Below are positions 29,851 through 37,850 of a stretch of DNA of 64,000 nt, piece after piece. The notes under the pieces are model-generated. The model saw only the letters and a list, made by a program, of their open reading frames with translations, was not told the DNA's origin and made no database searches. Origin of the DNA: Mycobacterium kyorinense (GTDB lineage: Bacteria > Actinomycetota > Actinomycetes > Mycobacteriales > Mycobacteriaceae); assembly GCF_002101735.1 (NCBI RefSeq), contig NZ_LQPE01000076.1:38823-102822 (forward strand), in the 5' to 3' direction. Position numbers and translations under genes: made by a program. Position 1 is the stretch's first letter; every line of letters starts with the position of its first letter.

Positions 29851-30588
29851 CTAGAGCTTGTGCGGCACGTCGACGATCAGGCCGCCGTCCATCACGTACT
29901 CGCTGCCGGTGGAGTACGACGACTCGTCGCTGGCCAAGAACAGCACGAACGTCGCCACCTCACTCGAATCGGCGGGACGACCGAGCGGAATCTTGAGCAT
30001 GTCGTCGGGAAAATGCTTGGTCATCGGGGTGCGGATGAAGCCGGGGTGAATCGAGTTGACCCGGATGTTGTGCGGCGCCAGCTCCAACGCCGCGGATTTG
30101 GACAGCCCGCGCACCGCCCACTTGGACGCCACGTAGGGGTGCACCATCTGGGCGCCGCGCAGCCCCTCGATCGACGACACGTTGATGATCGACCCGCCGC
30201 CGGCGGCGATCATCGGCTCGACCGCTACCCGCATGCCCAAAAACGTGCCCGTGAGGTTGACGTCAATGACCTTCTGCCACTTGGCCATATCGAACTTGTG
30301 GATCTGGCCGAGCGCGACTATGCCGGCGTTGTTGACCAACACGTTGAGCTTGCCGAACTCCTGGACCGCGGTGGCGGCCGCCGCTTCCCACTGCTCGAGC
30401 TCGGTGACGTCGAGATGCACATAGCGCGCCGCGTCGCCGAGTTCGTCGGCCAGCGCCTTGCCCTCGTCGTCGAGGATGTCGCCGATCACCACCTTGGCAC
30501 CCTCGTCGACAAGCAGCCGGGCATGGGCAGCACCCATGCCCCGAGCGCCGCCACTGATCAGTGCAACCTTGCCGTCCACGCGTCCCAT
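29851..30588 (-). CDS. Short-chain dehydrogenase, FabG3/20-beta-hydroxysteroid type
   Basis: 245 residues of classical SDR: cofactor loop SGGARGMGAAHA, GDILDDEG after beta-2 (Asp favouring NAD), VNNAGI, catalytic Ser in NVSSIEG, and Tyr-Lys in YVASKWAVRG. Closest in my reading to M. tuberculosis FabG3 (Rv2002), which oxidises or reduces steroid hydroxyls and long-chain acyl substrates (for example SYSTGSEYVMDGG against SYSTGAEFVVDGG). It is 11 bases downstream of the NAD(P)-binding protein gene on the same strand, and that operon starts beside a KstR box, which fits a steroid role. Confidence 0.85.
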   Translation of the reverse strand: MGRVDGKVALISGGARGMGAAHARLLVDEGAKVVIGDILDDEGKALADELGDAARYVHLDVTELEQWEAAAATAVQEFGKLNVLVNNAGIVALGQIHKFDMAKWQKVIDVNLTGTFLGMRVAVEPMIAAGGGSIINVSSIEGLRGAQMVHPYVASKWAVRGLSKSAALELAPHNIRVNSIHPGFIRTPMTKHFPDDMLKIPLGRPADSSEVATFVLFLASDESSYSTGSEYVMDGGLIVDVPHKL

Positions 30589-30599
30589 GACGGGTCAGG

Positions 30600-31673
30600 C
30601 TACCGCAGCGTCGGACAGGTGCCGGGGATCAGCGGCAGGTCCAGCGTCGTGCGGATGCCGGGCTCGGCCGCGACCACCGCGGGGATGGCGTTCACGATCC
30701 GCCCCGCCGCGGCCACGATCGCGGCGTGGTTGTGGTCGCCGTTGCTGCTGGCCGGGCAGATGTCGACGGCGTAGGACGGCTCGCCGGTGATCTCGACGCG
30801 GTACGAGCCGCCGGGCTGCGCGGGCTGGGCCCAGTCCGGACGCAGGTCCTCCCGCAGCCGGGTCACGTGCTCGATCACGATGACCGGCCGCCCATCGACC
30901 ATGCCTCGGATCTCGAAGCGCATCGCGGCGACGCTGCCCTTCGGGATATGGCCGGCCGCGATGTCGAAGGCCTCCGGCGCCGGTTCGCGTTCGCAGGATT
31001 CGGTGATGTCGTCGATGTCGATGCCCAGCCCGGCCGCCAGTTGCCGGATCGCCGTGCCCCACGCGATGCTCAGCACACCCGGTTGGAACAGGATCGGAAG
31101 TTCGTCGAGCGGCTTGCCGAAGCCCATCACGTCGAACATCACCGTCGCGCCGTCATAGGTGGCGTAGTCGGCGATTTCCATGCAGCGCACCTGCTCGACG
31201 CGTTGACAGGTGCCGGCGAACGCCAACGGGATCAGGTCGTTGGCGAACCCCGGATCGACGCCGGTGATGAACAGGCTCGAATTGCCCAGCCGTGCAGCGT
31301 CTTCCACGCGCGCGATGTACTTGTCGGGCATCAGCTGCCACGGGTACTGCAGCACGCCGGGCGCGGAGCCCACGACGTTCACGCCCGCGGCCAGGATGCG
31401 CAGGCAGTCGCCGATCGCCTCGACGGGACGGTTGTCGGCCATCGCGCAGTAGACAGCGCAGTCCGGCTGGGTGGCCAGCAGCGCGTCCATGTCGGTGGTC
31501 GCGGTGATGCCGGTGGAGACGTCGAGCCCGGCCAGCTCCCCCGCATCCTTGCCGACCTTGGCGGCCGAGGAGACGCACACCGCGGTCAGCTCGAACCGAG
31601 GGTCGGTGATCAGCTGGCTCAGGGCCAGACGGCCCACGTTCCCGGTGCCGATGTGCGCGACGCGGATCGTCAT
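30600..31673 (-). CDS. NAD(P)-binding dihydrodipicolinate-reductase-like protein
   Basis: 357 residues. A Rossmann start VAHIGTGNVGRLALSQLI is followed by a DapB/2,4-diaminopentanoate-dehydrogenase-like C-terminal half (FITGVDPGFANDLIPLAFAG, VIVIEHVTRLREDLRPDW). Mycobacteria carry many paralogues, often beside lipid and steroid genes; a role in lysine biosynthesis is unlikely. It is divergent from the nitronate monooxygenase-like gene with a KstR-type operator in the shared 121-base gap, and is followed by a steroid-type SDR. The substrate is unknown. Confidence 0.8.
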   Translation of the reverse strand: MTIRVAHIGTGNVGRLALSQLITDPRFELTAVCVSSAAKVGKDAGELAGLDVSTGITATTDMDALLATQPDCAVYCAMADNRPVEAIGDCLRILAAGVNVVGSAPGVLQYPWQLMPDKYIARVEDAARLGNSSLFITGVDPGFANDLIPLAFAGTCQRVEQVRCMEIADYATYDGATVMFDVMGFGKPLDELPILFQPGVLSIAWGTAIRQLAAGLGIDIDDITESCEREPAPEAFDIAAGHIPKGSVAAMRFEIRGMVDGRPVIVIEHVTRLREDLRPDWAQPAQPGGSYRVEITGEPSYAVDICPASSNGDHNHAAIVAAAGRIVNAIPAVVAAEPGIRTTLDLPLIPGTCPTLR

Positions 31674-31749
31674 GGCTGCCTCCTTGCGGACTATGGGGTC
31701 TCATACGGCGCGGCCGCCATGCGACACGGTATCGTGCGATGTACTAAAC

Positions 31750-31763
31750 TAGAACACGTTCCA
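31750..31763. promoter_or_regulatory. KstR-type operator (exact TNNAACNNGTTNNA match)
   Basis: The site TAGAACACGTTCCA fits the published KstR consensus at every fixed position. It lies 31 bases before the start of the nitronate monooxygenase-like gene and 76 bases from the divergent reductase-like gene. KstR is the TetR repressor of cholesterol degradation, and the M. tuberculosis counterpart Rv1894c is, to my recollection, in its regulon. Confidence 0.8.
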
Positions 31764-31794
31764 ATTCTTCGACCGGCCCTAGTAAGGAACAACC

Positions 31795-32925
31795 ATGCAC
31801 ACTCCCATCTGCGACGAACTCGGCATCGAGTTCCCGATCTTCGCCTTCACGCACTGTCGCGATGTCGTCGTCGCCGTGAGCAAGGCCGGCGGTTTCGGCG
31901 TGCTTGGCGCGGTCGGCTTTACCCCCGAGCAGCTGGAAATCGAGCTGAACTGGATCGACGAGAACATCGGCGACCACCCGTACGGGGTCGACATCGTGAT
32001 CCCCAACAAGTACGAGGGCATGGACTCGCACCTGTCCGCCGAGGAGCTGGCCGAGTCGCTGCGCAAGATGGTGCCGCAGGAGCACCTGGACTTCGCTAAG
32101 AAGATCCTCGCCGACCACGGTGTTCCGGTGGAGAACGCCGACGAGGATGCCTTGCAGTTGCTGGGCTGGACGGAGGCGACCGCCACCCCGCAGGTCGAGG
32201 TCGCGCTGAAGCACCCGAAGGTGGCGATGATCGCCAACGCGCTCGGCACTCCCCCCGCCGAGATGATCAAGCACATCCACGACGAAGGCCGCAAGGTCGC
32301 CGCGCTGTGCGGGTCACCGTCACAGGCCCGCAAGCACGCCGACGCGGGCGTCGACATCATCATCGCCCAGGGCGGCGAGGCCGGCGGCCACTGCGGCGAG
32401 GTCGGCTCGATCGTGCTGTGGCCGCAGGTCGTCAAGGAGGTGGCGCCGGTCCCGGTGCTGGCCGCCGGCGGCATCGGCAGCGGCCAGCAGATCGCCGCGG
32501 CCCTGGCGCTCGGCGCTCAGGGAGCATGGACCGGCTCGCAGTGGCTGATGGTCGAGGAAGCATCGAACACCCCGGTGCAGCAAGCCGCATATGCGAAGGC
32601 CTCTAGCCGCGACACCGTCCGTAGTCGCTCGTTCACCGGCAAGCCGGCCCGGATGCTGCGCAACGACTGGACCGAGGCCTGGGAGAAACCGGAGAACCCC
32701 AAGCCGCTCGGCATGCCGCTGCAGTACATGGTCTCCGGCATCGCCGTGCGCGCCACGAACAAGTACCCGAACGAGACCGTCGACGTCGCGTTCAACCCGG
32801 TCGGGCAGGTCGTCGGCCAATTCACCAAGGTGGAAAAGACGTCCACCGTCATCGAGCGCTGGGTGCAGGAGTACCTGGAGGCGACGAACCGGCTCGACGA
32901 ACTCAACGCCGCCGCCAGCGCGTAG
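31795..32925 (+). CDS. Nitronate monooxygenase/2-nitropropane dioxygenase-like FMN protein
   Basis: 376 residues, TIM-barrel FMN family. It begins MHTPICDELGIEFPIFAFTH; AQGGEAGGHCGEVGSIVLWP is the FMN-phosphate loop region, and PVLAAGGIGSGQQIAAALALGA the second phosphate-binding loop. AAGG upstream of ATG 31795 acts as a ribosome site. Despite the family name, several mycobacterial members are enoyl- or quinone-type reductases. The KstR operator at 31750 points to steroid or fatty-acid catabolism. It matches Rv1894c by length and by the downstream Rv1893-like gene. Confidence 0.88.
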   Translation: MHTPICDELGIEFPIFAFTHCRDVVVAVSKAGGFGVLGAVGFTPEQLEIELNWIDENIGDHPYGVDIVIPNKYEGMDSHLSAEELAESLRKMVPQEHLDFAKKILADHGVPVENADEDALQLLGWTEATATPQVEVALKHPKVAMIANALGTPPAEMIKHIHDEGRKVAALCGSPSQARKHADAGVDIIIAQGGEAGGHCGEVGSIVLWPQVVKEVAPVPVLAAGGIGSGQQIAAALALGAQGAWTGSQWLMVEEASNTPVQQAAYAKASSRDTVRSRSFTGKPARMLRNDWTEAWEKPENPKPLGMPLQYMVSGIAVRATNKYPNETVDVAFNPVGQVVGQFTKVEKTSTVIERWVQEYLEATNRLDELNAAASA

Positions 32926-32968
32926 TCAGCGGCGGTCGCTGAAAAGCGATCCGCCGCAACGCTTCTGG

Positions 32969-33190
32969 TTACTCGACGTCGTCGGCGCCGACGCCGGTGA
33001 AGACTTCTTTGGCTCTGTCGACGGCATAGGTGAAGATCTCGATCGAGTTGTGCACGATGTCACCGGTGCCGCCGGCGATGTCGCCGCGGATGATGTCACC
33101 GGCGTTCTCGACGATGTCGGAGGCCTTTTCGACCGCGTTGGCCGCGATGTCCCTGACGGCGCCGAGCGCTTCATTCGGGTTGAAGGCCAT
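32969..33190 (-). CDS. Small conserved mycobacterial protein, Rv1893-like
   Basis: 73 residues. It begins MAFNPNEALGAVRDIAANAV, with repeated amphipathic helical segments (EKASDIVENAGDIIRG, GTGDIVHNSIEIFTYAVDR) and ends TGVGADDVE. AGGAG stands before ATG 33190. No signal peptide; the pattern suggests a surface-associated amphipathic helix bundle. M. tuberculosis Rv1893 (72 residues) lies next to Rv1894c in the same orientation. Function unknown. Confidence 0.8.
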   Translation of the reverse strand: MAFNPNEALGAVRDIAANAVEKASDIVENAGDIIRGDIAGGTGDIVHNSIEIFTYAVDRAKEVFTGVGADDVE

Positions 33191-33289
33191 CACAATCTCC
33201 TGTTCGTTGCGGATGCTTTCGTGCGACTGTAGACCGCGGGGACCGCCCTGGTCATGTTTGACTACGGAAGACCGCACGGGGGTGAGCAC

Positions 33290-33982
33290 ATGGGCGATGC
33301 AGGTCTGCCGCAGCCGGACCGGCCACAACCTGCGCTGACGGCACGCGGTATCACCATGACGGGCCCGTGGGGTCCGGTCTACGGCCCGATCGACCTCGAC
33401 GTCGACGCCGGCGGTGTGACGGTGCTGCACTGCCCGCCCGGGTCCGCGCGAACCGCGCTGCTGATGACATTGGCGGGGCGGATGAAACCGGTCGCCGGGA
33501 CCGTGACGGTGCTGGGCCGAATCCGCGCGGCCGACATCTTCGCCGTGTCCGCGCTCGCCGGCATCGAGGAGCTGGACAACATCGCCGAGTCGGTGACCGT
33601 CCGGGATCTGATCACCGAACAGCGGCGCTGGGATGCGAACTGGTATCGGCTGGTTCGCCGCGCCGACGGGGACGACCTGACGGCGATGTGCGCGCCGGTT
33701 TTCGGGGAGCTGCCGCTACCCCCGCTCACCGAATACGCCGAGGAACTCTCCCAACTCGACGGCCTGCTGCTGCGGATCGCGCTGGCCAACACCCGGCGCC
33801 CCCCGGTCCTCGTCGTCGGCGGCGTCGACGAGGTCGTCAGCGACGCCGACCGAGAAGCGTTGCTGCGCCGCCTGGTTGAGCTCGGTACGCGGCAAACCGT
33901 GGTCACCGCATCAGTGAATCCGATACCCCCCGGTCTGGGCGTGCGCGCCGAGATTCCCGTGGAGCAGAAAGGCGCCGACTGA
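33290..33982 (+). CDS. Degenerate ABC-transporter ATPase subunit, partner of YhgE/Pip protein
   Basis: 230 residues arranged like an ABC ATPase, but the signatures are altered. The Walker A region reads HCPPGSARTALLMTLAGR, with Arg in place of the invariant Lys. The signature region reads ELSQLDGLLLRIALAN instead of LSGGQ. The Walker B region reads [20 protein letters not shown] precedes ATG 33290. It lies two bases before a large YhgE/Pip membrane protein, which is the expected transport partner. ATP hydrolysis is doubtful; it could be a structural or regulatory subunit. Confidence 0.7.
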   Translation: MGDAGLPQPDRPQPALTARGITMTGPWGPVYGPIDLDVDAGGVTVLHCPPGSARTALLMTLAGRMKPVAGTVTVLGRIRAADIFAVSALAGIEELDNIAESVTVRDLITEQRRWDANWYRLVRRADGDDLTAMCAPVFGELPLPPLTEYAEELSQLDGLLLRIALANTRRPPVLVVGGVDEVVSDADREALLRRLVELGTRQTVVTASVNPIPPGLGVRAEIPVEQKGAD

Positions 33983-33984
33983 GC

Positions 33985-35991
33985 ATGCTTGCCGGAATGT
34001 CGCTGGGCACCGACCTCAAGCGGTACTCCCGCGGAACCCTCCCCCGCATCGCGCTGGCGACCGTCGTCCTGCTGCCGCTGCTCTACGGCGCGATGTACCT
34101 GTGGGCCTTCTGGAATCCGTTCGCCGAAGTGAACAAGGTCCCGGTCGCTTTGGTCAACGAGGACCGCGGAACTATCGGGCAGGGGCAGAACCTGCGCGCC
34201 GGCGACCAGGTCGCCGATGCGCTGCTGAAGTCCGGCGAACTGAACCTCATACCGATGTCGGCCGATCAAGCCGCGAAAGGCGTTGCGCACGGCAGCTATT
34301 ACTTCGCGATCACGCTGCCCGAGGATTTCAGCGCTGCCGTCGCGTCGCCGTCGGGCCCGCACCCCCGCCAGGCCCAGATCCGGTTCACGTTCAACGACGC
34401 CAACAACTACCTCGCCTCGATCATCGGGCAGAACACCGCGCGCGAAGTGCTCAACCAGGTCAGCGCCAAAATCGGTCAACAGGTCGTCGGACAGGTGCTG
34501 ATCGGCGTGCAGCAGGCCGGCGATGGGCTGAAAAAGGCCGCCGCCGGCGCGGGCCAACTGGCCGCCGGGCTGGACACCGCGGACAACGGAGCCCACGAGT
34601 TGGCCACCGGCGCCCGGACACTCGCCGAGGGCATGGTGACCGCCCGCGACGGCTCGGCCGCGCTTGCCGCAGGTACCCGCCAGCTCTCGACGGCGATCAC
34701 CCAGGCGACCGACCCCGTGGTCAAAGTCCTTGACCGCGTGCAGATGTTGCAACTCGACCCCGACCAGGTCGGCGAGACCGCGACCCGGCTGAGCCAGACC
34801 GTCGAGACCGCCGCGGACCGGATCGCCGCGTTGCACGTCGACCACGCGCAGGCGGCCGCGATCGTCGACCAGGTGGTAAACGGGTTGCGCGCCAACGCCG
34901 ATCCGACGGCGCGCAACCTCGGCGATGTGCTGGCCGGGGCGCAACGAATCCTCGAATCCAAGGGCATGGATCCCACCACCGACGAGGGCCTGGCCCGGCT
35001 GCGCGATAAAGCCGACCAGTTCGCCGACGAGCTGGGCGACCCGAACAGCAACCTGCGAGTCTTTCTCACCCGGTTGCTCAACGGCGAGTTGAAGTCCGAC
35101 GTCATCAGGCTGCGCAACGGCGCCAACGACCTGAACGCCGGGGCCCAGAAGCTCAGCGGCGGACTGGTCCAATTGACCGACGGCAGTGCCCGGTTGGCCG
35201 ACGGCGCGGCCAACTTGGCCGACGGCACCAGGCGGCTGGACGACGGCGCGCACGAGCTGGCCACCAAGCTCGACGAGGGCGCCCGCCAGGTGCCGTCCTG
35301 GACCGACCGGCAGCGCAACGACGTCGCCAAGACCATGGCTGACCCGGTCACGCTGGACATGCATTTCATGCATCGGGCCGCGACGTTCGGCACCGGTTTC
35401 GCACCGTTCTTCTTGCCGCTGGCCTTGTTCATCGGCGCCCTGATCATCTGGATGTTGTTGACCCCGTTGCAAACTCGTCCCATCGTCAACGGGCTCGGCG
35501 CGGTGCGGGTGGTGCTGGCGTCGTTGTGGCCCGGGTTGCTCGTCGCGGCGTGCCAGGTGGTCGTGATGTATGCCGTCGTGCATGCCGGTGTCGGTCTGCA
35601 CGCCAGGCATCCGGTGGCGACGGTGGTGTTCCTGCTCTTGATCGCCGCGGCGTTCCTGGCGTTGATCCAGGCGTTCAACGCGGTGTTCGGCGTCGCGGTC
35701 GGCCGCGTGGTCACGCTGGCGTTCCTGATGTTCCAGCTGGTGTCGGCCGGCGGCATCTATCCTGTCGAGACCACGGCGAAACCGTTCCAGATCCTGCACC
35801 CGCTCGACCCGATGACCTACGCGGTCAACGGCTTACGAGAGGTCATCGTCGGCGGCGTGGATTCGCGATTGTGGATCGCCGTCGTGGTGCTCGGCGGTGT
35901 GCTGGCGGCGTCGCTGGCCGCCAGCGCGTGGGCGGCCCGGCGCAACCGGCAGTACACGATGGAGCGGCTGCACCCGCCGATCGAAGTGTGA
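33985..35991 (+). CDS. YhgE/Pip-domain ABC-2-type membrane protein
   Basis: 668 residues. One membrane helix near 24-45 (TVVLLPLLYGAMYLWAFW) is followed by the Pip N-terminal block PVALVNEDRG and a large extracytoplasmic region rich in helical ALA-TGA repeats (AGQLAAGLDTADNGAHELAT; LADGAANLADGTRRLDDGAH). Five C-terminal membrane helices include QLVSAGGIYPVETTAKPFQ, an ABC-2 permease feature. It is a candidate exporter or surface scaffold. It follows the degenerate ATPase gene by two bases. M. tuberculosis and other Gram-positives have related Pip/EsaA-like proteins, some linked to secretion. ATG 33997 is an alternative start. Confidence 0.85.
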   Translation: MLAGMSLGTDLKRYSRGTLPRIALATVVLLPLLYGAMYLWAFWNPFAEVNKVPVALVNEDRGTIGQGQNLRAGDQVADALLKSGELNLIPMSADQAAKGVAHGSYYFAITLPEDFSAAVASPSGPHPRQAQIRFTFNDANNYLASIIGQNTAREVLNQVSAKIGQQVVGQVLIGVQQAGDGLKKAAAGAGQLAAGLDTADNGAHELATGARTLAEGMVTARDGSAALAAGTRQLSTAITQATDPVVKVLDRVQMLQLDPDQVGETATRLSQTVETAADRIAALHVDHAQAAAIVDQVVNGLRANADPTARNLGDVLAGAQRILESKGMDPTTDEGLARLRDKADQFADELGDPNSNLRVFLTRLLNGELKSDVIRLRNGANDLNAGAQKLSGGLVQLTDGSARLADGAANLADGTRRLDDGAHELATKLDEGARQVPSWTDRQRNDVAKTMADPVTLDMHFMHRAATFGTGFAPFFLPLALFIGALIIWMLLTPLQTRPIVNGLGAVRVVLASLWPGLLVAACQVVVMYAVVHAGVGLHARHPVATVVFLLLIAAAFLALIQAFNAVFGVAVGRVVTLAFLMFQLVSAGGIYPVETTAKPFQILHPLDPMTYAVNGLREVIVGGVDSRLWIAVVVLGGVLAASLAASAWAARRNRQYTMERLHPPIEV

Positions 35992-35994
35992 GAC

Positions 35995-36429
35995 CTAGCC
36001 GGTGACGCCGGTGTCGGACGGGAATCCCCCGCCGACGATCGGGAACCCGCCGCCGGTCAGTTGCCCGATCTGCCAGCCGTGTTCGGTGCACAGCATCGGA
36101 TACCCGTCGGGAGACTGCGCGGATGCGCCACGGGGATTAGGGCACGGCGCACCCACCTGCTGGACACCGTTCAGCGGGTAGGTGATCACCCAGTAGCCCG
36201 ACTGCGCGGCCGGGAACTGGTTGATGATGAAGTGGCACGCCTCGGCCTGACCACCCGGGCCGCGCCCGAAGATGAACCGCTCGTAGTTGTCGCACGGCGC
36301 CCCCAGCGACGCGTCGTAGTTCATCCCCGGAACGTCGCCGTCGTAATGCTGCGGGTCGGCGAGGGCAGCCGGCGCGGTGCCGACGGCGGCGCCCGTGATC
36401 GCAGCGGCGATGCAGAGTTGGCGAATCAT
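35995..36429 (-). CDS. Small secreted protein of unknown function
   Basis: 144 residues from ATG 36429. A signal peptide ends at APAALADP. The mature part has four cysteines (GAPCDNYERF, EACHFI, GAPCPNPRG, MLCTEHGW), probably forming two disulfides, and a Gly-rich tail (LTGGGFPIVGGGFP). The Cys-stabilised fold with YWVITYPLNGVQQ resembles other small exported mycobacterial proteins, but I cannot name the family. It is convergent with the transporter gene (three bases apart) and divergent from the CYP125-type gene. Confidence 0.75.
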   Translation of the reverse strand: MIRQLCIAAAITGAAVGTAPAALADPQHYDGDVPGMNYDASLGAPCDNYERFIFGRGPGGQAEACHFIINQFPAAQSGYWVITYPLNGVQQVGAPCPNPRGASAQSPDGYPMLCTEHGWQIGQLTGGGFPIVGGGFPSDTGVTG

Positions 36430-36498
36430 GATCCGCAGCATAACCATGGCGACGACGGCACACGCTGGTTTCGCTGGGCCGGCCGTCGGCAATCCAGT

Positions 36499-36512
36499 GA
36501 GAACACGTTCCA
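36499..36512. promoter_or_regulatory. KstR-like operator upstream of the CYP125-type gene
   Basis: GAGAACACGTTCCA matches the KstR consensus TNNAACNNGTTNNA except for the first base (G for T); the central AACACGTT core is perfect. It lies 80 bases before the P450 start and 70 bases from the divergent secreted-protein start. CYP125 is a known KstR target in M. tuberculosis and Rhodococcus. Confidence 0.65.
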
Positions 36513-36578
36513 ATTCCGCGGTCCCGGTGCTTTACTGACCCAGGGATGTCCTTTGCAGGCCGTACTCGAGGAGTGCCG

Positions 36579-37841
36579 ATGCCGACCCCGAATCTTCCCC
36601 CCGGATTCGATTTCACCGACCCCGACATCTACGCCGAGCGGTTGCCGGTCGAGGAGCTGGCCGAGATGCGTCGCGTCGCACCGATCTGGTGGAACGAGCA
36701 GCCGCTCGGTGCGGGCGGATTCGACGACGGCGGCTTTTGGGTGGTCACCAAGCACAAGGACGTCAAGGAGATCTCGCTGCGCAGCGACGTCTTCTCCAGC
36801 CTGAAAAAGACCGCGTTGCCGCGATACAAGGACGGCACCGTCGGCGAGCAGATCGAGCGCGGCAAGTTCGTCCTGCTCAACATGGACGCGCCGCAGCACA
36901 CCCGGCTGCGCAAGATCGTCTCGCGGGCATTCACTCCCCGGGCCGTCGAACGGCTGCGCGACGAGCTCAACGAGCGGGCCCAGCGCATCGTGCAAGCAGC
37001 CGCCGCCGAGGGCGCCGGCGACTTCGTCGAACAGGTCTCGTGCGAGTTGCCACTGCAGGCCATCGCCGGGCTGATGGGCGTGCCGCAGGAAGACCGCAAG
37101 AAGCTGTTTCACTGGTCCAACCAAATGGTCGGCGACCAGGACCCCGAGTTCGCCGGCAACGACGCCATCACCGCGTCGGTCGAGCTGATCATGTACGGCA
37201 TGCAGATGGCCGCCGAGAAGGCCAAGAACCCGGGGCAGGACCTGGTCACCACGTTGATCCAGGCCGACGTCGACGGGCACAAGCTCTCCGAGGACGAGTT
37301 CGGCTTCTTCGTCATCTTGCTGGCCGTCGCCGGCAACGAGACCACCCGAAACTCCATCACCCAGGGAATGATGGCATTCACCGACTTCCCCGATCAGTGG
37401 GAGCTGTTCAAAAAGGAGCGGCCCGCCACGGCCGCCGACGAGATCGTGCGGTGGGCAACGCCGGTGACGTCATTCCAGCGCACCGCGCTGCGCGACTACG
37501 AGCTGTCGGGCGTGCAGATCAAGGAAGGCCAGCGGGTGGTGATGTTCTACCGCTCCGCCAACTTCGACGAGGACGTGTTCGAAGACCCGTTCACCTTCAA
37601 AATTCTGCGGGATCCCAACCCGCACGTGGGATTTGGCGGCACCGGCGCGCATTACTGCATGGGGGCCAACCTGGCGCGGATGACGATCGACCTGATCTTC
37701 AACGCGATCGCCGATCAGATGCCCGACCTGACGCCGCTGGGTAAGCCCGAGCGGCTGCGCTCGGGCTGGCTCAACGGCATCAAGCACTGGCAGGTCGACT
37801 ATCACACCAGCGCTGGCGCGAAATGCCCTGTCGCGCATTAA
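36579..37841 (+). CDS. cyp125: Cytochrome P450 of the CYP125 type (steroid C26/C27 monooxygenase)
   Basis: 420 residues from ATG 36579, which has CGAGGAG just upstream (ATG 36546 is also in frame). P450 hallmarks: I-helix AVAGNETTRNS, ExxR in ADEIVRW, and the haem-binding loop GFGGTGAHYCMGANLAR with Cys360. Long stretches agree with M. tuberculosis CYP125 as I recall it, such as PNLPPGFDFTDP and VEQVSCELPLQAIAGL. CYP125 oxidises the cholesterol side chain at C26/C27. The KstR-like operator supports this. The gene is outside any large cholesterol cluster, so it may be a second copy. Confidence 0.85.
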   Translation: MPTPNLPPGFDFTDPDIYAERLPVEELAEMRRVAPIWWNEQPLGAGGFDDGGFWVVTKHKDVKEISLRSDVFSSLKKTALPRYKDGTVGEQIERGKFVLLNMDAPQHTRLRKIVSRAFTPRAVERLRDELNERAQRIVQAAAAEGAGDFVEQVSCELPLQAIAGLMGVPQEDRKKLFHWSNQMVGDQDPEFAGNDAITASVELIMYGMQMAAEKAKNPGQDLVTTLIQADVDGHKLSEDEFGFFVILLAVAGNETTRNSITQGMMAFTDFPDQWELFKKERPATAADEIVRWATPVTSFQRTALRDYELSGVQIKEGQRVVMFYRSANFDEDVFEDPFTFKILRDPNPHVGFGGTGAHYCMGANLARMTIDLIFNAIADQMPDLTPLGKPERLRSGWLNGIKHWQVDYHTSAGAKCPVAH

Positions 37842-37850
37842 GCTGCGCCC

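Noticed and set aside
33379..35799. An 806-codon minus-strand frame opposite the ABC-like and YhgE/Pip genes
   Set aside because: Composition is repetitive and without recognisable motifs, while the plus strand has continuous domain matches and a ribosome site.
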